Source: Phycisphaerae bacterium (lineage in GTDB: Bacteria; Planctomycetota; Phycisphaerae; Sedimentisphaerales; Anaerobacaceae). Taken from it: a stretch of DNA of 64,000 bases. Of this stretch, positions 57,134 through 64,000 are shown piece after piece. A program made the translations under genes and the position numbers. The notes below the pieces were generated by a model. That model searched no databases. It saw only the letters and a program-made list of their open reading frames with translations, and had not been told where the DNA came from. Position 1 is the stretch's first letter. The number at the start of each line of letters is the position of its first letter. Location of the stretch: the NCBI GenBank assembly GCA_028714255.1, contig JAQTMR010000006.1:1-64000 (forward strand), read 5' to 3'.

Positions 57134-57724
57134 GTGAGAAAAACCATCATTCTGGTCGGATGCCTGCTTGCCGCTGTTGCAGGCTGCCAAAGCGGCAATC
57201 CGGCGAAAGAGGTCGAAACGCTCAGGCTGGAAAAAAAGGAACTGAAAAACCAAATCGAGCAGTCCAAATCAGAAACGGAACAATTAAAAAATCAGGTGCA
57301 GGTCCTCTCCAAGTTGCCGGCTGATGTCAGGCTCGAAGACCTTTATAACCTACAAAAAATCAAAATTACCAGGTACACCAATCTTTACGATAAAGACAAA
57401 GACGGCAAAAAAGAAAAGCTGCTCGTCTATATACAGCCAATCGACGAACAGAACGACATCGTAAAAGCCAGCGGCACTGTGGATGTCGAGCTGTGGAACT
57501 TGAACAAAGAGGATGGTGAAGCGAAACTCGGCAGCTGGCACGTAACGCCTGACCAGTTGAAAAAACTCTGGTGTGCAACGCTCGTAACGATTAATTACAG
57601 ACTCCCCTTTGACATAGGCGACGAAATCACCGGCGAGGAAAAATCGCTGGTAGTCAAAGTAACTTTCACCGATTACCCCAGCGGCAAGGTGTTTAAGGAA
57701 CAAAAAATAATTAAGCCTCGCTAA
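57134..57724 (+). CDS. Putative lipoprotein with coiled coil
   Basis: A 196-residue protein that starts at GTG. The signal peptide ends in a lipobox-like AVAGC (Cys18). A coiled coil (about 25-60, VETLRLEKKELKNQIEQ) and a C-terminal beta-rich domain with DKDKDGKKEK and ELWNLNKEDGEAKLG follow. I recognise no precise family. It lies 33 bases after clpP2 and before a terminator. Confidence 0.7.
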   Translation: MRKTIILVGCLLAAVAGCQSGNPAKEVETLRLEKKELKNQIEQSKSETEQLKNQVQVLSKLPADVRLEDLYNLQKIKITRYTNLYDKDKDGKKEKLLVYIQPIDEQNDIVKASGTVDVELWNLNKEDGEAKLGSWHVTPDQLKKLWCATLVTINYRLPFDIGDEITGEEKSLVVKVTFTDYPSGKVFKEQKIIKPR

Positions 57725-57763
57725 AAACACACTTTATAAACTGGCGGGATTGTTGTGCGAATC

Positions 57764-57794
57764 AAAAAAAGGCAGGGTTAAAATCCTGCCTTTT
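57764..57794. terminator. Bidirectional Rho-independent terminator
   Basis: The stem AAAAGGCAGG/CCTGCCTTTT has an 8-base loop. It carries a T run on the plus side and an A run on the other, and sits between the convergent lipoprotein and PEP-CTERM genes. Confidence 0.88.
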
Positions 57795-57816
57795 AAATAA
57801 TCACATCGGCTCGATT

Positions 57817-58371
57817 TTATTTATGCCGTCTTAGCAACAATGCACCGAGGGCAAAGAGGGCAAGTGTCGCCGGCTCAGGGATGTAATGTAAAACAGGTCC
57901 GTCTATATGACCTTCATAAAAGGAACCATCGGCATAATCAATGTAAGATAAGAGGTACAAATCACCATCAGCAAATGTTTCAATCGAAACGATTGTCGAC
58001 ATTGGGACGTCAGGCACGTGATACTCAAAGCTGTACAAAAAGCCGACAGGAAAAGGTCCTGCGGGCATTGTGACGCCGGCAGCGACATACACAACTAATT
58101 TCCCATCATAATTGAGCGTCCCTGGCATCGTAAAATCAAAACCACCGTTAAATAACTGTGGTTCAGCAGCTATGCCACCGATACCATTATCGGTGATTGC
58201 CTCGATATAAAAGCTGCGAACCGGCTGGTTGTCCCACAGTTGAATCGTAATAACATCACTCGGCATAAAATGGTCCTTTGCGTCGGCGGGGTCAACTCGA
58301 AAGTAAGGAAGTGCCAAAGCCAATTGAGACATTGAAAGGGCCACGCAGAATATTAATAACTTTTTCATCAT
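57817..58371 (-). CDS. PEP-CTERM sorting-signal protein
   Basis: A 184-residue exported protein from the ATG at 58371 (GGAGGGA upstream). A signal peptide (LLIFCVALSMSQLALA) is followed by a beta-sandwich, cohesin-like domain. The C-terminal sorting signal has PEPATLALFALGALLL and a terminal RRHK. The signal directs such proteins to the exosortase/archaeosortase-type system. No exosortase is in the window, so it acts elsewhere in the genome. Function of the domain is not known. Confidence 0.88.
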   Translation of the reverse strand: MMKKLLIFCVALSMSQLALALPYFRVDPADAKDHFMPSDVITIQLWDNQPVRSFYIEAITDNGIGGIAAEPQLFNGGFDFTMPGTLNYDGKLVVYVAAGVTMPAGPFPVGFLYSFEYHVPDVPMSTIVSIETFADGDLYLLSYIDYADGSFYEGHIDGPVLHYIPEPATLALFALGALLLRRHK

Positions 58372-58881
58372 TCCCTCCTTCCTCTTAAAGAAAAAATACA
58401 CTAATTATCTAACGGCGCAAGGCGCAGATTAACACACGGGGCATTGTCTTTATTAGTTCCTGCGAGACTTGTAACCGGAAATTCTCCATTTGCACTATCC
58501 TCTTCTTGGGCTTTAGTATAATTAAACTTAAACAATTGTCAAGATAAATTTGAAGGAATTTATAAGCTGAAGGAAATCGCGGAACCTCTAAAAACAGCCC
58601 TAAACGGCATTCTGCCTAACACCGCCAAAAACGCAGACGGCACAATCTTCCCGGGTTCGGCCTGTGTGGGAACGAACTGTGTTATTGCAAAGGATGTACC
58701 TGATAACGCAGTCGTCGCAGGCATTCTCGGGAGGCAATCTCACATAAAGGTTAGCGAGATTACGCGAACAGGACAGACCACCTCCGCTGAACCTGCCAAG
58801 AAACAACTAAAGAACTGGCGGGGTTTCGATACCGCGTTACTAAATAGAGATAAACCCACCCGAGGCAACAGGGGCAATCAT
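58372..58881. other. Intergenic region with a possible gene remnant
   Basis: No complete gene. The middle holds the C-terminal fragment of an acyltransferase-like sequence (58576-58750). The rest shows nothing recognisable. Confidence 0.5.
58576..58750 (+). pseudogene. Remnant of a left-handed beta-helix acyltransferase (CysE-like tail)
   Basis: In the frame that reads from the stop at 58552, the translation includes FPGSACVGTNCVIAKDVPDN followed by AVVAG. This matches the end of serine acetyltransferase-like hexapeptide proteins (GANAVVxKDVPxxxxxxG). No hexapeptide repeats or start codon lie upstream, and the tail runs on to unrelated sequence. It is probably a decayed fragment. Confidence 0.4.
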
Positions 58882-59094
58882 TTATATCTTGCCGAGAGAC
58901 TTCAGGTATTTCCTCGACTTTTTAAGACCCATTCTGGATGCTTTCTTCTTTACTGCATCGGTCTTTCTTTTCAGCTTCACAGCTACCTTAGAGGTTGGGT
59001 TCGTCGGGAAGAGTCTCTTCAACAGATTGACCTCTGCGGTCGTCCACAGTGCCGGAGTCTTTTTCCTTTTCGCAGCTTTTCTCCTCTTTGCCAT
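58882..59094 (-). CDS. Small basic DNA-binding protein (Myb/SANT-like)
   Basis: A 70-residue, strongly basic protein. An N-terminal MAKRRKAAKRKK tail is followed by WTTAEVNLLKRLFPTNPTSK and VAVKLKRKTDAVKKKASRMGL. This is the three-helix pattern of small SANT/Myb-like or GcrA-like domains. AAGGAGA lies 6 bases before the ATG. A nucleoid or transcription role is likely but the target is not known. Confidence 0.7.
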   Translation of the reverse strand: MAKRRKAAKRKKTPALWTTAEVNLLKRLFPTNPTSKVAVKLKRKTDAVKKKASRMGLKKSRKYLKSLGKI

Positions 59095-59320
59095 TTTATA
59101 TCTCCTTTCGCCAAATGTTAATCACTTGGATACATTTCAGTACCTTACATACGTCACAATCTACTTAGGAGTTTCTACGGTGTCAAGTTTTTTTAACAAT
59201 TCTAAAATATAAAATACTGCCGGCAACCGCCCTACCCGCCGAGGAAGGGGCTGGCAAGGCTGGCCGATTCCGCTGGTGCTCTTTACAGGCAGGAGTTTTT
59301 GTGTATACTTGGAGCCGGTT

Positions 59321-61111
59321 ATGGCAGAAACAGGGAAAAATTCAGTGGGTCTTGTTAAAACAGATAAGATGCGCGTTATTGAGCAGGATAAGCCGCTTGA
59401 GCTGGAGAGCGGCAAAAAATTAGGCCCTATCGATGTGGCATACGAGACGTACGGCAAGCTTAACGAAGCGGGCGATAACGCCATTCTGATTTGCCACGCC
59501 CTTAGCGGCAACGCACACGTTGCCGGCGTGAACAGTCCTGAAGACAAAAAACCAGGCTGGTGGAACGTTATGGTCGGGCCGGGTAAGGGTATCGATACGA
59601 ATAAATATTTTGTTATCTGCTCCAACTTTCTGGGTGGCTGCAGCGGAACGACCGGGCCTCGCTCGGTTAATCCGCAAACACAAAAACCATACGGACTGGA
59701 CTTTCCGATTATAACAATCGCTGATATGGTGAAGGTGCAGAAACTGCTGGCCGACAAACTCGGCATAAAAAATCTGCTGAGCGTAATCGGCGGCTCAATC
59801 GGAGGAATGCAGGTCCTGCAGTGGGCGATTGCATATCCCGATTTTGTCAAATCGGCGATTGCGATTGCGACGACGACGCACCTAAGCGCACAATCGATAG
59901 CGTTCGACGCAGTAGGAAGAAACGCGATACTGGCCGATTCCAATTTCGCCGGCGGACAGTATCATACCGGCAAAAGCCCGGACATGGGATTGGGCATCGC
60001 GAGGATGATAGGACATATAACATACCTCTCGGAACAGGGGATGCGCGCAAAGTTCGGACGCGAGCTGCGAAGCGCAGAAAGCTACAGTTACGATTTCAAC
60101 AGCGAGTTTGCGGTCGAAACATACCTTGACTATCAGGGCCAGAGCTTCGTCGAAAGGTTCGACGCCAACAGCTACCTTTATATAACCAAGGCCGCGGACT
60201 ATTTCGACCTCGAAAAAGAGTACGGGTCGCTGGAAAAAGCGTTTGCGGAAACGAAGTCGCGGTTCCTTGTAATCAGTTTTGCGAGCGACTGGCTCTTTAC
60301 CCCCGCACAATCGAAGGCGATGGTGGACGCTCTGGCCGCCGCGAACAAGCCCGTCAGCTACTGTGATATCGCTTCGCCCTACGGCCACGATGCGTTCCTG
60401 CTGGAGCCGGAAATACTCGGCTCATTTCTTTCAGGCTTCTTAGATGCGACGCATCGGCCGGGGATAACGCGTGCGACGAAACACAAAACACAAAAGGCAA
60501 AATACAAAATGCCGTCCAGCCGGGCACGCGTCGATTATGAACTGATTGAATCGCTGATAAAGCCGAACAGCACGGTACTGGATATCGGCTGCGGAAACGG
60601 AGAACTGCTCGCCAACCTCACCGCCGACAAGAACGTAAAGGGCAGAGGCATCGAATTTCAGCAGGAACTTGTACTGGCGTGCGTAAATCGCGGGCTGTCC
60701 ATTATCCAGCACGATATCGAGCTCGGCCTGGCCAATTACGCCAACAAGAGCTTCGATTATGTGATTCTGTCGCAAACGCTGCAGACGGTAAAAGAGCCAA
60801 AGAAGGTTTTTAAAGAACTGCTTCGGGTCGGAAAGAAAGTGATAGTCAGTTTTCCCAACTTCGCGCACTGGCAATGCAGGGCGCAGTTGTTATTCCTCGG
60901 CAAAGCGCCCCAGACCAAACAATTGCACTGCAAATGGCACAATTCGCAAAACATACACTTCTTGTCGATTAAGGATTTCGACGATTTCTGCGCCAAGCTC
61001 GGCGTCAAAGTCGAAGAGAAGATTCCGTTAGGTAAAGCTCGCCTTAAGCCGATACGATTCGCACCGAACTTCTTCGCCGAGCAGGTAATATACGTTACCA
61101 GAAAGGATTGA
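59321..61111 (+). CDS. metXW: MetX-MetW fusion (homoserine O-acyltransferase)
   Basis: A 596-residue protein from ATG 59321 (GGAG 6 bases upstream). Residues 1-~375 are MetX, which acylates homoserine: the nucleophile Ser lies in GGSIGGMQV, the Asp in SDWLFTP and the His in YGHDAFL. Residues ~400-596 are MetW, a SAM-dependent methyltransferase-like protein with DIGCGNGELL, usually encoded by the next gene. The linker (about residues 378-402) is basic with KHKTQKAKYKMP. The internal Met in that linker could start a separate MetW. Confidence 0.93.
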   Translation: MAETGKNSVGLVKTDKMRVIEQDKPLELESGKKLGPIDVAYETYGKLNEAGDNAILICHALSGNAHVAGVNSPEDKKPGWWNVMVGPGKGIDTNKYFVICSNFLGGCSGTTGPRSVNPQTQKPYGLDFPIITIADMVKVQKLLADKLGIKNLLSVIGGSIGGMQVLQWAIAYPDFVKSAIAIATTTHLSAQSIAFDAVGRNAILADSNFAGGQYHTGKSPDMGLGIARMIGHITYLSEQGMRAKFGRELRSAESYSYDFNSEFAVETYLDYQGQSFVERFDANSYLYITKAADYFDLEKEYGSLEKAFAETKSRFLVISFASDWLFTPAQSKAMVDALAAANKPVSYCDIASPYGHDAFLLEPEILGSFLSGFLDATHRPGITRATKHKTQKAKYKMPSSRARVDYELIESLIKPNSTVLDIGCGNGELLANLTADKNVKGRGIEFQQELVLACVNRGLSIIQHDIELGLANYANKSFDYVILSQTLQTVKEPKKVFKELLRVGKKVIVSFPNFAHWQCRAQLLFLGKAPQTKQLHCKWHNSQNIHFLSIKDFDDFCAKLGVKVEEKIPLGKARLKPIRFAPNFFAEQVIYVTRKD

Positions 61112-61153
61112 TTTCTGTTTGCTATTAGAAGTTTTTCATTTGGAGAAAGGTTT

Positions 61154-62278
61154 ATGAAAAAATACAGGTTACTATCGAATGCGGTTGTGATTGTATTAAC
61201 TCTGGCTTGCGTCTGTTTTGCCGAATCAAAACATATTGTCCCGCTGGCAATAGGTTCTGTCGCGCCGGATTTTAATCTTCCCGCCGTCGATGGGCGAAAT
61301 TATACGCTTGCCGATTTTGCCGACGCCAATATTATCGTTATTGTCTTCACCGCCAATCACTGCCCTACCGCACAGGCATACGAAAGCAGAATTATAAAGC
61401 TCGCAGCCGATTACAAAGATAAGGGCGTCGCGGTAATCGCCATATCGCCCAATGACCCATTGGCCGTTCGGCTCGATGAGATGGGGTACAGCGATATGGG
61501 TGATTCTTTAGAGGAAATGAAAATGCGCGCGACCGAACGTCATTTCAACTTCCCATACCTATACGACGGCCAAACACAAAGCGTCTCCGTTCAATACGGC
61601 CCGGTCAGCACGCCTCACGTATTCGTATTCGATAAGCAGCGCAGGCTTCAATACACGGGCGCTATCGATAACGTCGAGGACCCGAGCAAGGTCAACAAGA
61701 ACTTTCTGCGCGACGCACTCGATGCGATGCTGCAAGGCGGGGATGTAACATTGAAAAAGACAAAAACCTTCGGCTGCTCGGTCAAATGGGCCGACAAACG
61801 CAAATCCGCTGAACGGGCGTTTTTAGATTGGGCGAAAGAGCGAGTCGATATAAATCTTATCGATGCTGACGGCGTCAGGGCTCTGTTGAAAAACGATTCC
61901 GAAAAACTGCGTATGGTAAATATCTGGGCGACATGGTGCGGGCCATGTGTCATCGAAATACCCGAGCTTGTAAATATAAACAGGATGTATCGGGGCAGAG
62001 CCTTCGAGATGGTGACAATCAGCGGCGATACGCCGAGTAAAAAGACAAACGTATTGAAGTTCCTGAAAGACAAACAGGTCTCCTGCAAAAATTACTTGTT
62101 TAGCTCTGATGATAAAACCGGGCTCGGAGAGGCTTTGGGCGAGGATTGGCATGGCGGCATCCCTTATACGGTCATCATCAAGCCCGGCGGTGAGATTTTG
62201 TATCGCCATACCGGAGCCATAGACCCGCTCGAAGTCAAGAAGGTCATTGTTGACTATTTGGGAAGATACTATTTTTAA
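61154..62278 (+). CDS. Exported protein with two thioredoxin-fold domains
   Basis: A 374-residue protein with a signal peptide (SNAVVIVLTLACVCFA). The first domain (about 30-190) is peroxiredoxin/redoxin-like: it has APDFNLPAVDG, and the CxxC position reads CPTA with one Cys. The second (about 235-374) is a TlpA-like thioredoxin with the active site WCGPC. It may reduce periplasmic disulfides or peroxides. GGAGAAAGG lies just upstream of the ATG. It follows metXW by 42 bases but need not share its function. Confidence 0.85.
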   Translation: MKKYRLLSNAVVIVLTLACVCFAESKHIVPLAIGSVAPDFNLPAVDGRNYTLADFADANIIVIVFTANHCPTAQAYESRIIKLAADYKDKGVAVIAISPNDPLAVRLDEMGYSDMGDSLEEMKMRATERHFNFPYLYDGQTQSVSVQYGPVSTPHVFVFDKQRRLQYTGAIDNVEDPSKVNKNFLRDALDAMLQGGDVTLKKTKTFGCSVKWADKRKSAERAFLDWAKERVDINLIDADGVRALLKNDSEKLRMVNIWATWCGPCVIEIPELVNINRMYRGRAFEMVTISGDTPSKKTNVLKFLKDKQVSCKNYLFSSDDKTGLGEALGEDWHGGIPYTVIIKPGGEILYRHTGAIDPLEVKKVIVDYLGRYYF

Positions 62279-62886
62279 CCGCATACCATAAATCCTTCGA
62301 CTCCTTCGATTGCATTCAGGACAGGTACGCTCAGGATAAATTGGGTTCGTTTGGGTTTGTTTTAACCAAGTGTCCAATGTTGTTTTTTCGTTGCAATTCA
62401 TTGTTACTGCTAATGTTGCAAGCATTTGACTTTTTTTAAAATTGGGTTTGTTTTGCATAATTTAGTTGTTTTAATTGATTCATTTTTAGCCACAGAGTTC
62501 ACAGAGAACACAGAGTAAATAGTTAGAAGTAAAATTGTGTTTTGGTTTTTCATAGCATTTCGTAAAAAGACCTCCTCCTTAGTAAGGCGGACTTGCGCAA
62601 ATGGAGCGAAAATTGTGCCCGTCTTCGCCAAGGTCTGCGCTACGCTCCGAGGTGCAGCGTTGGTTAAGTCGTTGCGATTAAAGAAACAAAAAAATTTTGA
62701 AATTAGCCGTTTTTGGTTTCGGGTAGCTGCGATTTTGATTGAAGTTTAAACCGTGGATTACGTGGGAAAATTTGGCGTTGTAAAAGAATGTGGTTTGGGT
62801 AGAATTATACATAACAAGAAAAAAAGGCATTATGGCAGGTTAAAAATGGTGGCTGTCCCTATTTATCTACCATTGTCTAGATAAAG
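62279..62886. other. Noncoding region with composite repeat copy C
   Basis: No gene is supported. Nearly all of it is composite repeat copy C (62336-62747). A minus-strand frame (MQNKPNFKKSQ...) is repeat translation. Confidence 0.6.
62336..62747 (+). repeat. Composite dispersed repeat, copy C
   Basis: It has the same four blocks in the same order as copy A: block 1 (about 62336-62485), 'cacagag' block 2 (62488-62516), GGCGGACTTGCGCAAATGG block 3 (about 62575-62608), and the AT-rich block 4 with GGTTAAGTCGTTGCGATT and GATTTTGATTGAAG (about 62653-62747). Confidence 0.65.
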
Positions 62887-63909
62887 ATGAAAACAGATAT
62901 ATTTAAGAAACCCTCGATTATAAAAAATAAAGAAGGCAAATGGGAGTACACAAAATTACCTAAAGGTATTGTTCCTATTTACAAGGATTTATTTATAGAT
63001 TATCTAAATGCCTTTGATCCATTATTTGAAAGAGCGAAAGATACCTGTGAGTTTGAATTTATATTAACTTTACTTAGAGTAGGAGGGTGCTCAGGGCCTG
63101 GCTGGGATCCCTTCGAAAGCAGCCAACAAATTTTCAAAAGTGTTTCTTACTTAGAGAAAAAGATCAAAGATTTCTACCTGTCTCGTCACCTTAATTTGCT
63201 TCTATATGCTCATATAGTTGAGGCATCAGCACCATATGAAATATTGGCGAATTTGATTTGTATTTGTGAGGGGGAACGTTTTTGCATTGATAATTTCCCC
63301 GACCACCAAGGTAAAAATAACTATCTAAGACCTCAAACACCCTCTGAAAAGATTAGAACGTTAGATTTAATGGCATCAAGAATTAATATGGGTAACTCTA
63401 TTTATCCTTTAAAAGATGTATTTGACCGTGATTTAAGAAATGCTGTTTTTCACTCCGATTATTCATTATACGAAGGTGAAGTTAGGATTAAAAAACCGCT
63501 AAAGTCATATTCTAATCACGAAATTACGAAGATAATGAACAAAGGTTTAGCATATTTCAATGCTCTTTTAACGCTTTTTTTGGGTAACATTCGTTCCTAC
63601 GATAAACCTAAGATAGTTCCAGTGCATAAAGATTTTGGCGGTCATCCAGAGGAAAAGGCTATAACCATAATCAGAAAAAACTATGGATTGGCTGGCATTA
63701 AAGATAACTGGACTTTAGAACAATTGGGAAAAGGGTATATTCCCTTCAGGATAGGAAACTTTTATTCTTACGAAACAAAACTGTTGGACAAAGACCCTCT
63801 TCTTGCAACATTACCCCCGAACAAGATCGATAGGATAAATACTATTTTAAAAACATTACCCAAATTTCTAAGTAAATATATTGTAAAAAAATTACAAAGT
63901 AAGGTATAG
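62887..63909 (+). CDS. HEPN-like protein, possible RNase or toxin
   Basis: A 340-residue protein of unknown family. The DNA is clearly more AT-rich than the genes around it. Around residues 180-190 the sequence LRNAVFHSDY fits the RX4-6H motif of HEPN domains (RNAVFH). The surrounding region is helical, with a conserved-looking MASRINMGNSIYPLKDVF before it. HEPN proteins are often RNases in toxin or phage-defence systems. No partner gene is seen; the window ends 91 bases downstream. No clear ribosome site precedes the ATG. Confidence 0.55.
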   Translation: MKTDIFKKPSIIKNKEGKWEYTKLPKGIVPIYKDLFIDYLNAFDPLFERAKDTCEFEFILTLLRVGGCSGPGWDPFESSQQIFKSVSYLEKKIKDFYLSRHLNLLLYAHIVEASAPYEILANLICICEGERFCIDNFPDHQGKNNYLRPQTPSEKIRTLDLMASRINMGNSIYPLKDVFDRDLRNAVFHSDYSLYEGEVRIKKPLKSYSNHEITKIMNKGLAYFNALLTLFLGNIRSYDKPKIVPVHKDFGGHPEEKAITIIRKNYGLAGIKDNWTLEQLGKGYIPFRIGNFYSYETKLLDKDPLLATLPPNKIDRINTILKTLPKFLSKYIVKKLQSKV

Positions 63910-64000
63910 CGAGGTCGAGCGAACACGCAGAGTCTGCCCCCTACGTTCTGAATTTTGCGGGCATTTTTGTTAGGTTATTGCGATTTTACCGCTTTTATAA

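Noticed and set aside
61823-62458. Minus-strand frame starting MQNKPNFKKSQ
   Set aside because: The N-terminal part is repeat translation and the rest is antisense to the thioredoxin-fold gene.

Overview
The window is a gene-dense stretch of bacterial chromosome of moderate GC content. It contains no rRNA operon, CRISPR array, transposase or phage gene. The combination of a PilMNO/PilBTC type IV pilus cluster, a PEP-CTERM protein, two adjacent ClpP genes, sigma-54 nitrogen control and dispersed repeats that translate as 'RDSSASLGMT' or 'MQNEPNFKKSQ' suggests a planctomycete of the Phycisphaerae/Sedimentisphaerales type. That placement rests on recollection of similar genomes and is moderate confidence only.

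Layout. 1-667: noncoding DNA and a tRNA-Val. 668-9245 (minus): a nine-gene type IV pilus/type II secretion-like operon (pilM, N, O, P-like, B, T, C and two pseudopilins) with no major pilin or secretin gene in view. 9601-12706: gpsA, then a two-gene Panacea (SocA-like) toxin-antitoxin module lying between copies of a composite repeat. 12707-14794: hflX, rpsU and tRNA-Ser. 14907-22944 (minus): a six-gene Hyf-type membrane complex related to group 4 hydrogenases but lacking all four NiFe cysteines (an Ehr-like complex), preceded by a helix-turn-helix/PTS-EIIA regulator. 23114-41377 (minus): about 18 kb of nitrogen assimilation genes: porin, amt, glnB, then amt, glnB, glnA, gltB, gltD, nadE, carB, carA. 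A sigma-54 promoter lies at its head. A divergent NifA-type activator and an unusual KaiC-like/PEP-synthase-like fusion protein follow at 41774-45936. 45962-52804: mltA, a small DMT protein, a YgiQ-type radical SAM protein, a secreted Pcm and unknowns. 52805-53929: a gene-poor kilobase with a possible structured RNA. 53930-62278: tRNA-Gly, tig, clpP1, clpP2, a lipoprotein, a PEP-CTERM protein, a small DNA-binding protein, a metX-metW fusion and a double-thioredoxin protein. 62279-64000: another composite repeat and an AT-rich HEPN-like gene.

How the genes fit together. Ammonium enters by the porin and the Amt channels, PII proteins sense nitrogen status, and GS/GOGAT make glutamine and glutamate. 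The downstream NadE and CarAB are major glutamine users. Both PII proteins lack the Tyr51 uridylylation site. The Ehr-like complex could couple an unknown redox reaction to ion pumping under control of a phosphotransfer-sensing regulator. The accessory genes (Panacea module, HEPN-like gene) sit beside a repeated ~400-bp unit, which suggests a shared route of insertion.
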